From: Microtetraspora fusca
GTDB taxonomy: Bacteria; Actinomycetota; Actinomycetes; Streptosporangiales; Streptosporangiaceae
Assembly (NCBI RefSeq): GCF_001570365.1
Contig: NZ_BBYK01000083.1
Span: 1-46,297 of the forward strand
Direction of reading: 5' to 3'
Length of the DNA stretch: 46,297 bases
The first letter of the stretch is position 1; every line of letters starts with the position of its first letter. Below, piece by piece: positions 23,833-32,301 of this stretch. The notes under the pieces were generated by a model. The model was not told the DNA's origin. It saw only the letters and a list, made by a program, of their open reading frames with translations, and made no database searches. The position numbers were made by a program, and so were the translations under genes.

Positions 23833-25593
23833 CTAGTGCGGCGACGGGCTGGCGTCCGGGGTGGCCGGGGGCGACAGGCTGGGTGAGGGGCTCGGGCTCG
23901 GCGCCGTACAGGCGATCTTGGTGACCGCGATCTTGAGCGTGGCGCCCTCGGGTGCCTCCTCCCCGCCCTTCGGGTCCTGGGCGGTGACCTTCGTGCACAT
24001 CCCGTCGCCTCCGGCGGAGCTCACCCTGACCTTGAACCCGAGGCTCCTCAGCTTGGCGGTCGCCTTCTCCTCGGTCAGCCCGATGACCGAGGGCACCTTC
24101 TCCATCGGCTCGTCACTCGGGCTGGGGCTCGGGCTGGGCGACGGGGTCGGCGTCGCCGACGGTGATGGCGAGGGGCTCGGCGACCGGGGGACAACGGCCG
24201 GCTGCGACGGCTGCGCGGTCGGCGTGGGCGTTTTGCTGCGCCGTGGCCTGGGCGTCGACGGGCCGATCGTCGGCGTGTCCGTCTCGTAGATCAGCGGGGA
24301 CGTGGAGGGACCCGCCTGCTCGTCGCCGGACGCGGCCAGGGCGTTGATGCCGAGCGCCGCCAGGCCGGCGAAGACGGCGAGCCCGGCCGCGCCCGCCGCG
24401 ATCGGGGCCTTCCGGCTCTTCCTACGGCGCGATCCCCTTGGCCCCGGCGTGGTCGCCGCGGTGGCCGTCTCCGGGGGGACCGGACGGTCCTCCCACGCCT
24501 CGGCGCCGTACGAGCGGTCCGCCTGGGTGGGGTAGTCGGACGACGCGTACCCGCCGGTCGCCGGGCCGTACCCGCCCGTGGCCGGGGAGTATCCCCCAGT
24601 GGCCGGGGAATAGCCGCCCGTGGCCGGGGAATAGCCGCCCGTGGCCGGGGAGTAGCCCCCGGTGGCCGGGGAATAGCCGCCCGGAGCCGGGCCACCGAGG
24701 TCGAGCCCCGCGGGCGCCGCGCCGGCGTCGTGCGGGAACTGCGGATGGGCGGGCTGCCGCGCATCGGGCAGCACCGATCTGCGCGCGGCGTCGCTCATCG
24801 CGGCCGCGTCCGGCCAGCGCCGGGCCGGATCCTTGAGCAGCGCCCGCTCCACCACCATGCGCACGGCCGGGGGCACGTCCCGTGGCAGCGGCGGCGGCTC
24901 GTCCCGGATGTGCTGCAGCGCGATCGCCACCGGCGACTCGCCGTCGAAGGGCCGCCGTCCCGCGAGGCACTCGTACGCCACGACCCCGAGGGCGTAGACG
25001 TCCACGGCGGGCGTGACGGGCTGGCCTTCGGCCTGCTCAGGCGCGCAGTACGCGGCGGTGCCGAGGACCATGCCCGCGTCGGTGAGGCGGCTCGCCGAGT
25101 CGGCCCGCGCGATGCCGAAGTCGGTGAGCACCAGCGTGCCGTCCGAGCGGACGAGCAGGTTGCCCGGCTTGACGTCCCGATGGACGATGCCACGCGCGTG
25201 TACGGCGTGCAGAGCGGCCGCCGCCTGGGCGATGAGCTCCATGGCCGGCTCGGGGCCGATCCGGCCGAGACGGGTCAGCAGCCGGTCGAGCGGCTCGCCG
25301 TCCACGAACTTCATCACGAGGTACGCCGTGGGCCCGTCCCCGGGGACGTCGGTCACGCCGTAGTCGTAGACGTCGACCACGCCGGGGTGGTTGACGGTCG
25401 CCATCGCCCGGGCCTCACCCTGGAAGCGGACGGCGAAGCCGGGGTCGTCGAGCCTTCCGGGGAGCAGCACCTTGACGGCGACGGTGCGCGCGAGAACCAT
25501 GTCCTCGCCGCGCCACACCTCGCCCATGCCGCCGGCGCCGAGCCGGGCGTCCAAGCGGTAGCGCCCCGCCAGCGTCATCCCCTGGGCCACCAT
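23833..25593 (-). CDS. Transmembrane Ser/Thr protein kinase with one PASTA domain
   Basis: 586 residues. Kinase domain 1-275: GAGGMGEV loop (19-26), Lys41, HRD with Asp140, DFG at 158-160, APEQ. Then a linker with six copies of GGY(S/G)PAT (305-346), a single membrane helix near 395-420, a Pro/Ser/Thr-rich external stretch, and one PASTA domain (about 490-555, VPSVIGLTEEKA start) ending in another Pro-Ser tail. PASTA domains sense cell-wall fragments in the PknB family; a single repeat and two cysteines are fewer PASTA repeats than PknB has. The stop lies 5 bp from that of the ThDP gene, convergent. Confidence 0.93.
   Translation of the reverse strand: MVAQGMTLAGRYRLDARLGAGGMGEVWRGEDMVLARTVAVKVLLPGRLDDPGFAVRFQGEARAMATVNHPGVVDVYDYGVTDVPGDGPTAYLVMKFVDGEPLDRLLTRLGRIGPEPAMELIAQAAAALHAVHARGIVHRDVKPGNLLVRSDGTLVLTDFGIARADSASRLTDAGMVLGTAAYCAPEQAEGQPVTPAVDVYALGVVAYECLAGRRPFDGESPVAIALQHIRDEPPPLPRDVPPAVRMVVERALLKDPARRWPDAAAMSDAARRSVLPDARQPAHPQFPHDAGAAPAGLDLGGPAPGGYSPATGGYSPATGGYSPATGGYSPATGGYSPATGGYGPATGGYASSDYPTQADRSYGAEAWEDRPVPPETATAATTPGPRGSRRRKSRKAPIAAGAAGLAVFAGLAALGINALAASGDEQAGPSTSPLIYETDTPTIGPSTPRPRRSKTPTPTAQPSQPAVVPRSPSPSPSPSATPTPSPSPSPSPSDEPMEKVPSVIGLTEEKATAKLRSLGFKVRVSSAGGDGMCTKVTAQDPKGGEEAPEGATLKIAVTKIACTAPSPSPSPSLSPPATPDASPSPH
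24556..24681 (-). repeat. Six 21-bp repeats encoding GGY(S/G)PAT
   Basis: In-frame tandem repeat inside the kinase linker: five GGYSPAT and one GGYGPAT. Units are almost identical at DNA level, so copy number probably varies between strains. Tyr/Pro/Gly repeats suggest a disordered spacer. Confidence 0.9.
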
Positions 25594-25795
25594 GTGCCCA
25601 ATACCCCCTCAAGTTCCCCGGAGTTGTCCAACCAAGCAGACCCGTGTCTCGGCAATGTCACACCCGGGTCACGGAAGCCCGCCTGTCGGGGGCCTACGCG
25701 CGGGTGATCCCGTGCTCAGAACAACGGGCGGACCACCCGCACCGGTTCACCTGGACGACCAGGCGCCTGCGGCGCCGCGAGGGTGGCGCGGCGCC
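25594..25795. other. Gap between kinase start and micro-ORF
   Basis: About 200 bases containing the kinase upstream region and no recognised gene. GCGCCTGCGGCGCC-type short dyads near 25763 and 25789 (GGCGCC/GCGCC) could form a terminator for the micro-ORF. Confidence 0.35.
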
Positions 25796-25867
25796 TCAGG
25801 GCACGGCGGCGACGCAGACCACGTAGTCTCCCTCGCCGGACGGTCCACCACAATGGTGGCAGAACAC
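25796..25867 (-). CDS. Candidate 23-residue cysteine micro-protein
   Basis: GTG 25867 has GGAGG 8 bp upstream; GTG 25873 is an alternative adding two residues. The product begins FCHHCGG and ends VVCVAAVP, a half zinc-ribbon-like C-x2-C-x11-C pattern. It is divergent from the thioesterase gene within a 314-bp gap otherwise lacking genes. It may be a real micro-protein, a leader peptide, or chance. Confidence 0.35.
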   Translation of the reverse strand: MFCHHCGGPSGEGDYVVCVAAVP

Positions 25868-25907
25868 GCTCACGGCCTCCGAGCGTACGACTACTAGGCT
25901 GGAAAAT

Positions 25908-26285
25908 ATGACGCTAGCTCCTGGTCTACGCGCCAATGTCCTCATCATGGTGGAGCGAGAGGACACCGCGATCAGGGTGGGCAGCGGGGACGTGCCCGTC
26001 CTGGGCACGCCGCGGCTGCTCTCCTTCGCCGAAGGGGTCACCGTCAAGGCCGTCCAGCGCTATCTGGAGCCGGGACAGACGTCGGTGGGCACGCGGGTCG
26101 AACTGGAACATCGCGCACCCAGCCCCGTCGGCATGCACGTCGAGATCTCCGCCGAGCTGACCGACGTGGACGGCAGGCGGCTCGGCTTCGCCATCACCGC
26201 CGTCGACAAGACCGGACGGCTGGTCGCCACCGGGAGGATCGAGCGGGTGGTGGTCGACCGGGAGCGGTTCCTCGGGTCGCTCTGA
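25908..26285 (+). CDS. Hotdog thioesterase of the FlK (fluoroacetyl-CoA thioesterase) type
   Basis: 125 residues. Short hotdog protein aligning by memory with FlK of Streptomyces cattleya: Thr34 (LGTP), Glu42 (FAEG) and His68 (ELEHRAP) sit where FlK has its Thr/Glu/His catalytic set, and YLEPGQTSVGT matches YLEPGEGSLGT. Probably hydrolyses a small acyl-CoA as housekeeping; there is no evidence for fluorometabolite substrate. ATG 25908 lies close to a TAGGCT -10-like element, so the mRNA may be nearly leaderless. Confidence 0.78.
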   Translation: MTLAPGLRANVLIMVEREDTAIRVGSGDVPVLGTPRLLSFAEGVTVKAVQRYLEPGQTSVGTRVELEHRAPSPVGMHVEISAELTDVDGRRLGFAITAVDKTGRLVATGRIERVVVDRERFLGSL

Positions 26286-26293
26286 CCTCGTGC

Positions 26294-26509
26294 CTACTCG
26301 ATGACGGCGATCAGGTCGCCCTCCTGGATGACGTCGCCCTCGGCGACCTTGAGCTGGGCGACGACGCCCGCGTCCTCGGCGATGACCGGGATCTCCATCT
26401 TCATCGACTCCAGGATGACGAGCGTCTCGCCCTCGGCCACCGTGTCGCCCTCGGCGACGACGATCTTCCAGACGTTCGCCACCATCTCGGCGCGTACTTC
26501 CGCCACCAC
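26294..26509 (-). CDS. Single-domain biotin carrier protein (TB7.3-like)
   Basis: 71 residues. Biotinyl domain with Lys37 in ESMKMEIP. Matches the 71-residue biotinylated protein TB7.3 (Rv3221c) of M. tuberculosis in size and gene position. GTG start with GAGGAG a few bases upstream; two consecutive GTG codons are possible. It lies 77 bp downstream of the biotin carboxylase gene on the same strand, so the two may form a carboxylase half-complex. Confidence 0.9.
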   Translation of the reverse strand: MVAEVRAEMVANVWKIVVAEGDTVAEGETLVILESMKMEIPVIAEDAGVVAQLKVAEGDVIQEGDLIAVIE

Positions 26510-26586
26510 AACTCCTCTTCAGTCATTCCACTCACCGGGCCGGCGTTCTCGCCGGACCGGCGTCCATCACGACCAGGCCCGCGGCG

Positions 26587-27918
26587 TCACGACCGCATGC
26601 GGGACACCAGCCCGGTGTCGTAGTCCCCACTCGCGAACTCGGGGTGGTCCAGGAGTTCGGCGCAGAAGGGCAGGTTGTTCTTCGGCCCCTCGACGCGGAA
26701 CGCCGCGACGGCCGCGCGGCCACGCTCAAGCGCCTCCGCGCGGGTGGCGCCGTGGACGCAGAGCTTGGCCATCAGCGGATCGTAGAACGGCGTGACAGTG
26801 TTTGCCGCGACATATCCGGAATCGACCCGAACTCCCTCGCCGGACGGCTCCTCCCAGACCGAGATCTTGCCAGGTCCGGGGAAGAACCGCTTCGGGTCCT
26901 CGGCGTAGATCCGGAACTCGATGGCGTGCCCGCGCGGGGCGACCTCGACGGGGTAGACCTCGCCGGCCGCGATGCGGAGCTGGTGCTCGACCAGATCGCT
27001 CCCGGTCACCAGCTCGGTGACGGGATGCTCCACCTGGAGCCGGGTGTTCATCTCCAGGAACACGAAGTCCTGCTTGTCCGCGTCGACCAGGCACTCGACC
27101 GTGCCGGCGCCGCGATAGCCGACCGCCTCGCCGACGCGCACCGCCGCCGCGAGCAACCGCTCGCGCAGCTCGGGCGTGATGCCCGGGGACGGGCTCTCCT
27201 CCACGACCTTCTGGTGGCGCCGCTGCACGGAGCAGTCGCGCTCGCCCAGCGCGACCACCGTGCCGTCGGCCAGGCCGAGGATCTGCACCTCGACGTGGCG
27301 GGCGCGTTCGATGTAGCGCTCGAGCAGGATCGCGGCACCGCCTCCGAACCGCGCGGCCGCCCTGGACGCCTGCTCGAACGCCTTGATCAGGGACTCGTCG
27401 TCGTAGGCGACACCCATGCCGATCCCGCCGCCGCCCCCCGCGGTCTTCACCATGAGGGGGTAGCCGATCTCCTCGGCCGCGCGCAGGGCGTCCTCCAGCG
27501 TGGTCACCGGCTCGCGGGTGCCCGCGGCCACCGGGACCCCGGCGTTCTCCATCAGGTTCCTGGCGTTGATCTTGTCGCCCATCTGGACGATCGTCTCGGG
27601 AGCCGGGCCGATCCAGACCATGCCCGCCTCGATGACGGCACGGGCGAAGTCGGCGTTCTCCGAGAGGAAGCCGTAACCGGGGTGGACGGCCGCCGCGCCG
27701 GACTTGCGGGCGGCGTCGAGCACCTTCTCCACGTCCAGGTAGCTCTGGGCGGGACTCGCCGGGCCGAGCAGCACGGCCTCGTCCGCCTCCTGCACGAAGG
27801 GGAGGTCTGCGTCGGCCTCGGAATAGACCGCGATCGCGCGCAGCCCCATCCGCCGGACCGTCCGGATGACCCGCCTGGCGATTTCGCCGCGGTTGGCGAC
27901 AAGAACTGACTCGAACAC
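26587..27918 (-). CDS. Biotin carboxylase subunit of an acyl-CoA carboxylase
   Basis: 443 residues from GTG 27918. ATP-dependent carboxylation of biotin on a carrier protein. FESVLVANRGEIA at the N terminus, KTAGGGGGIGM ATP-grasp loop, RRHQKVVEESPSP, EMNTRLQVEHPVTE. It is the stand-alone biotin carboxylase without a fused carrier; the carrier is the next gene. No carboxyltransferase beta subunit is in the window, so the acyl substrate is not known. A much longer open frame extends upstream but lacks any domain and is not used. Confidence 0.92.
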   Translation of the reverse strand: MFESVLVANRGEIARRVIRTVRRMGLRAIAVYSEADADLPFVQEADEAVLLGPASPAQSYLDVEKVLDAARKSGAAAVHPGYGFLSENADFARAVIEAGMVWIGPAPETIVQMGDKINARNLMENAGVPVAAGTREPVTTLEDALRAAEEIGYPLMVKTAGGGGGIGMGVAYDDESLIKAFEQASRAAARFGGGAAILLERYIERARHVEVQILGLADGTVVALGERDCSVQRRHQKVVEESPSPGITPELRERLLAAAVRVGEAVGYRGAGTVECLVDADKQDFVFLEMNTRLQVEHPVTELVTGSDLVEHQLRIAAGEVYPVEVAPRGHAIEFRIYAEDPKRFFPGPGKISVWEEPSGEGVRVDSGYVAANTVTPFYDPLMAKLCVHGATRAEALERGRAAVAAFRVEGPKNNLPFCAELLDHPEFASGDYDTGLVSRMRS

Positions 27919-28052
27919 GCAGCCAACCCTACGGCGGTGCCCCGCTGATCCCCTGCGCTTGATTCCGACTGAACGTGTCCGGGGAATCTGTAGGGTCGGC
28001 ACAAAAACAACGGTCATCGCCCCGGCTACGGGCCGATCCGGTGCGAATCGCG

Positions 28053-29318
28053 CTACAAGCGGGTCGCCACGGTGACCCGGTCGACCGCCCGGGCCATGGC
28101 CTCGACCACGGCCGGGTCGTACTCGGTGCCGACGCCGAACCTGAGCCGCTCCAGCGCCGCGGCCGCGCGGTCCCGGTCGGGCGAGCCCCCCATCAGGTCG
28201 TCGTACGCGTTGGCGGCCTTGATGACCCGGCTGGCCATGGGCGGGGAGTGGTCCACGGTTTCGCACTGGCGGCGGACGATCTCGGCCACGCCGTGCAGCA
28301 CGCCGGTCTTCCTGATCACCTCCGCGCCCAGCTCGGCGATCCGCTTCGCCTGCGCCGGATCGGTGAGGACGGTGGCCCCGCCCGGGATCGGGTCGCTGAG
28401 AGAGAGCTGCCCGATGTCGTGCATGAGCGCGGCGTACTCGAGTTCGAGCAGTTGCGGCTCCGGCATGCCGAGCTCCCTGCCGACGGCGACCGCCAGCATG
28501 CTGACCCTCCGGGAGTGCCCCGGCTCGACGTACCCTCCGACCTCGGTCACCCGGCTCAGCGCCCGGACCGTCTGCAGGTACGTCGCCCGGATGCCCGCGT
28601 ACTTGCGGAACGCCACCTGGGTCACCAGCAGCGGCGCGGCGAACACCAGGAGCGCCGTCATGTTCATGCTGTGCGCGGCGAGCGCGAGCAGCGTCCCCGA
28701 GGCGGCCACCGCCGCGCCCAGCGGCGCGGCCATCCGTAGCTCGTCGCGTACGGCGACGCCGAAGGCGGTCCTGACCTGCTCGGCCCGGAGCATGGCGGCG
28801 ATCACCACGTCGGCCGTCAGCATGAGTGCGACGAGGGCCGCCATCACGCCGAGCGCCGGCCACCAGTTGCCGTCGATCGCGATCGAGCGGAGCGAGCCGG
28901 TCAGCGGACGGTAGGCGAAGGCCAGCAGCGATCCGGTGAGCAGCCTCCGGGCGATCGCGTCCAACCGCGGCGGGCGACCCACGGCGAGGTGCGGCAGCGC
29001 CCCGGCGATCATCCCGACCGACATGACGGCGACGACCTGGAGCGCGGACTGGCGGGCCAGCTGGCCGCCCACATCGAGCAGGAGCGCGTAGCCGATCGCC
29101 GCGGCGGTGGAGATGGGCGCCACCTCGCGGTTGCCCGGCATGGTGAGCCGGGCCAGCTCGCCCACCGCGATCAGCGCGCCGAAGCCGATCGCGACCTGCG
29201 GATCGACCGGGCCGCCCGCCGCTGTGTGGGAGATCCCGGCCACCGTGAGCATCCCTGCGGCGCAGATCAACAGCAACTGGCCCGAATCGAGCCCGCGCAT
29301 CGCCCTGGCGGCGGTCAT
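28053..29318 (-). CDS. Membrane HD-domain protein, degenerate HD-GYP
   Basis: 421 residues. About seven hydrophobic segments in the first 230 residues (MASE-like sensor), then an HD domain: GHSRRVSML and MHDIGQLSL carry the metal-binding residues. The second half lacks the HHE...GYP motif, so c-di-GMP hydrolysis is doubtful. Starts 12 bp after the stop of the full HD-GYP gene with GAGGAC as ribosome site. The pair probably works together at the membrane. Confidence 0.82.
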   Translation of the reverse strand: MTAARAMRGLDSGQLLLICAAGMLTVAGISHTAAGGPVDPQVAIGFGALIAVGELARLTMPGNREVAPISTAAAIGYALLLDVGGQLARQSALQVVAVMSVGMIAGALPHLAVGRPPRLDAIARRLLTGSLLAFAYRPLTGSLRSIAIDGNWWPALGVMAALVALMLTADVVIAAMLRAEQVRTAFGVAVRDELRMAAPLGAAVAASGTLLALAAHSMNMTALLVFAAPLLVTQVAFRKYAGIRATYLQTVRALSRVTEVGGYVEPGHSRRVSMLAVAVGRELGMPEPQLLELEYAALMHDIGQLSLSDPIPGGATVLTDPAQAKRIAELGAEVIRKTGVLHGVAEIVRRQCETVDHSPPMASRVIKAANAYDDLMGGSPDRDRAAAALERLRFGVGTEYDPAVVEAMARAVDRVTVATRL

Positions 29319-29330
29319 GAGTCCTCGCCC

Positions 29331-30680
29331 TCAGCGTTCCGAGATGACCTGGATGGGCATGGTGGGGTCGTCATGGTCCTTGGCCGCGGCCACCGCGGGC
29401 TCCGGCGGCGCGGACACCGCGCGCGGCGGCTCCCAGCCGTGCCGGTCGAGCGCCTTGATGAAGGTGTTCACCATGACGGGGTCGAACTGGGTGCCCGCGC
29501 CCTTGCGCAGCTCGGCCACCGCCTCCTCGATCGACTTCGCCTTCCGGTACGCCCGGTCGGACGTCATCGAGTCGAAGGCGTCGGCCACCGCGATGATACG
29601 GGCGAACTCGGGGATCTCGTCTCCGGCGAGCCCCATGGGGTAGCCCTTGCCGTCCTGCCGTTCGTGGTGGTGCATGATCCCGGCGAACGCCTCGTCGAGG
29701 AAGTCGATGCCGTGCACGATCTCCAGCCCGCGCATGGGGTGGAGCTGGATGGCGGCGAACTCCTCCTCGGTCAGCTTGCCGTCCTTCTGCAGGACCTTGG
29801 TCGGCACGCCCAGCTTGCCGACGTCGTGCAGCATCCCGGCGTACCGGATGGCGCGCAGCCGTTCGGTGCCCATGCCGATCTCCTCGGCGATCATGGACGA
29901 GGCCCGCGAGACGCGGGTGCAGTGGCCCCGGGTGTAGTAGTCCTTCGTCTCGACCGCCTGGCACAGCGCGGCGATCGTCGCTTCGTAGGAGCGCTGCTGA
30001 GCGTGGTAGTGCCCGAACGCCCAGCGGGCCACGAACAGCGGGATCAGCACCAGCACCGCCGAGATCGACTGCACGGTCGCCCACAGCCCGGCGATCAGCA
30101 GGCCGAAGGTCGCGTAGCCGAGATAGGACCCCAGGATCTGCACCGTGCCGCGGAGCGGCACCTGGTCCTTCCCCACGCCCTCGGCCAGCAGCAGGATGAT
30201 CGCGGTCAACGCGAAGTTGATCAGTACGAACGCCGCCGTGGCCGCGCCGTACGGGACGATCACCCCGGGGAAGTCGTCCTCGCGCGGCAGGCCGACGGTG
30301 CCGCCGGCCAGCTCGAACGCCACACCCGCGGCGTATCCGCAGATCACGAACTGGGCGCCGTTGAAGAGGCGCTTCACCACCGGCAGGCCGGGCCGCACGC
30401 TGATGACCGCCATGAGCCCGACCAGCGCCGCTCCCTCGGGACCGACGAGCACGACGGCCGCCAGCGCCGCGGAGAAGCTCACCGAGATCGCGGCCTGTGG
30501 CACGTTGAGCACCGTGGGCACGGACTCGCACACCAGAAAGAGCAGCGCCAGCACGATGAGCGTCGGCAACTCGGCCTGGTCGAACCACCCGGGGGTGACG
30601 GCGCTCTCGACGACCAGCGCGACGGCGGCGGCGTTCAGTACGACGAAGTAGACCTTCGCCGGCCACGGCAGTTCCCGCAT
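29331..30680 (-). CDS. Membrane HD-GYP phosphodiesterase
   Basis: 449 residues. N-terminal membrane part with about seven helices, then a complete HD-GYP domain: GHCTRVSR, MLHDVGKLGVP, HHHERQDGKGYP near 350 and the conserved ADAFDSMTSDRAYR. Family members degrade cyclic di-GMP (or cGAMP). Residues needed for catalysis are all visible. Second gene of a three-gene unit: small membrane peptide, HD-GYP, HD. Confidence 0.9.
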   Translation of the reverse strand: MRELPWPAKVYFVVLNAAAVALVVESAVTPGWFDQAELPTLIVLALLFLVCESVPTVLNVPQAAISVSFSAALAAVVLVGPEGAALVGLMAVISVRPGLPVVKRLFNGAQFVICGYAAGVAFELAGGTVGLPREDDFPGVIVPYGAATAAFVLINFALTAIILLLAEGVGKDQVPLRGTVQILGSYLGYATFGLLIAGLWATVQSISAVLVLIPLFVARWAFGHYHAQQRSYEATIAALCQAVETKDYYTRGHCTRVSRASSMIAEEIGMGTERLRAIRYAGMLHDVGKLGVPTKVLQKDGKLTEEEFAAIQLHPMRGLEIVHGIDFLDEAFAGIMHHHERQDGKGYPMGLAGDEIPEFARIIAVADAFDSMTSDRAYRKAKSIEEAVAELRKGAGTQFDPVMVNTFIKALDRHGWEPPRAVSAPPEPAVAAAKDHDDPTMPIQVISER

Positions 30681-30696
30681 GCGGCCACCTCGCGGC

Positions 30697-30804
30697 TCAG
30701 GTCCAGGAGATCCCGGAGGTCATGCCGGTCTCGGCCACGAACACCACCATGGGCGTGAGCAGCATCAACGCCGCCAGCAACTTGGTGGCCACTCTGTTGA
30801 ACAT
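30697..30804 (-). CDS. 35-residue single-helix membrane peptide
   Basis: ATG 30804 with GGAGG 5 bp upstream. Sequence starts MFNRVATKLLAAL, one hydrophobic helix (about 8-25), then a polar tail. It ends 16 bp before the HD-GYP gene and reads in the same direction, so it is the first gene of that operon. It may regulate the membrane sensor of HD-GYP. Not recognised as a known family. Confidence 0.6.
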   Translation of the reverse strand: MFNRVATKLLAALMLLTPMVVFVAETGMTSGISWT

Positions 30805-31087
30805 CGCTGCCTCCACATCGAAATCCGCCCACAGGCTACAGAAGCCCGCGTGCCCGGTCAGATAGCTCGGCGAACCGCAGCCAAACCGTGACCAACCAAT
30901 CACGCTGTGCGCATTCGCCCTGGTTCGCCCGGTGGTTCGAGGCACGCCCGCGAGCCCGCGCTGCCCGCTGTCACGCATGGTGAGGCGGGAACGCCGGCTC
31001 TGGCCGTTCGGCTCTCGACCGTCCGGAACTCGGTGACGTGCCCGTCACGCCGGCCCGGCAAACCCCACCGGCCTCAGCGGCGACGGT

Positions 31088-32002
31088 TCAGGAGCGGGAC
31101 AGAGCCCAGGAGACGGTGGCCTTGAGGCCGGTGGCGAGATCGGTGCGCGGGCGCCAGCCCAGCCCCTCGCGGGCCGGCTCGGGGTCGACGGCCATGGCGG
31201 GCAGGTCGCCGAGGCGGGCCGGGGCCAGGCCGGGCTCGTCGGGGGCGCCGGCCGCGGCGGCGACGAGCATGTGCAGTTCTCGGTCGGTCGTCTGAACTCC
31301 GGTGCCGAGGTTGAACCTGCGCCCGTTCCCGGCGGAGCCGCACGCGCGGGCGAAGCCGTCCACGACGTCCTCGACGAAGATGTAGTCCCGTGTTTGGGAG
31401 CCGTCGCCGTACAGGACGGTGGGACGTCCGGCGAGGAGCGCGTCGGTGAAGATCGCGACCACCCCGGCCTCACCCTCGGGTGACTGGCGCGGGCCGTACA
31501 CGTTGGACAGGACGAGCGTGGTGTATTCCAGCCCGTGCAGCGCGCTGTAGGCCGACAGGTAGACCTCGCCGCTCAGCTTGGAGGCGGCGTACGGCGAGCG
31601 CGGGTCGGTCGGCGCGTCCCCGGGCACCGGGATGGCGGCGGGCCTGCCGTACACGGCCACCGAGGAGGCGTAGACGACCTTGCGGGCGCCGCTGCGGCGG
31701 GCGGCCTCCAGGACGTTGAGGGTGCCCTCGACGTTCACCCGGGCGTCGTGCAGCGGGTCGGCGACGCTCTTGCGGACGCTGATCTGGGCCGCCAGGTGGC
31801 AGACCACCTCCGGACGCCACGCCTCGGCCATCTCGACGAGGGCGGGGTCCCGCACGTCCATCGTGTGCAGGGCGGCGTCGGTGTTGCGGATGTTCCCGGA
31901 GGACAGGTCGTCCACCACCGCGACGTCGTGCCCGTCGGCCAACAAGCGGTCGACGAGGTTCGAGCCGATGAATCCCGCCCCGCCGGTGACCAGTATGCGC
32001 AT
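31088..32002 (-). CDS. NAD-dependent sugar-nucleotide epimerase/dehydratase
   Basis: 304 residues. Extended SDR fold: GGAGFIGS (7-14) for NAD binding and the catalytic Tyr138-x3-Lys142 (YAASK), with the SSVAVYG serine upstream. Most like UDP-glucose 4-epimerase (galE type). Length is slightly short. The upstream neighbour rsrA ends 32 bp before its start, so read-through from the sigR operon is possible. Confidence 0.85.
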   Translation of the reverse strand: MRILVTGGAGFIGSNLVDRLLADGHDVAVVDDLSSGNIRNTDAALHTMDVRDPALVEMAEAWRPEVVCHLAAQISVRKSVADPLHDARVNVEGTLNVLEAARRSGARKVVYASSVAVYGRPAAIPVPGDAPTDPRSPYAASKLSGEVYLSAYSALHGLEYTTLVLSNVYGPRQSPEGEAGVVAIFTDALLAGRPTVLYGDGSQTRDYIFVEDVVDGFARACGSAGNGRRFNLGTGVQTTDRELHMLVAAAAGAPDEPGLAPARLGDLPAMAVDPEPAREGLGWRPRTDLATGLKATVSWALSRS

Positions 32003-32034
32003 GCCCGCCCCTTCGTCAGGTGTACGGGCTGATC

Positions 32035-32301
32035 CTAATCGGCCAGCTCGGACCGTACCTGCGCGATGCGGGCGAGGACTTTGTCGCGCAGGTCCCCGGG
32101 CACGGGATCACACCCGCAGTGCTTGGCGACGAGCTGCTTGACGACGTTCTCCAGGCCGTACTCCTCCAGGCAGGGCCCGCACTCATCCAGATGCTGGCGG
32201 ATCTCGGCCCGTCTGCTGTCGTCCAGCTCGCCGTCGAGGTAACTGTAGACCCGGTCAAGGACCTCGCCACAGTCTGTGTCGTGGTGATCGCCGCAGCTCA
32301 T
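32035..32301 (-). CDS. rsrA: Zinc anti-sigma factor RsrA/RshA
   Basis: 88 residues. ZAS motif His37-x3-Cys41-x2-Cys44 with additional Cys3, Cys11, Cys62 and Cys64. In Streptomyces and Mycobacterium this protein holds SigR/SigH; disulfide formation on oxidation expels zinc and frees the sigma factor. ATG 32301 overlaps the sigR stop (ATGA), giving coupled translation. Gene position equals rshA (Rv3221A). Confidence 0.95.
   Translation of the reverse strand: MSCGDHHDTDCGEVLDRVYSYLDGELDDSRRAEIRQHLDECGPCLEEYGLENVVKQLVAKHCGCDPVPGDLRDKVLARIAQVRSELAD

Noticed and set aside
27919-28863. N-terminal extension of the biotin carboxylase reading frame to about 758 residues
   Set aside because: The extension is Arg/Gly-rich without domains and overlaps the HD-domain gene. 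The family N terminus begins at GTG 27918.
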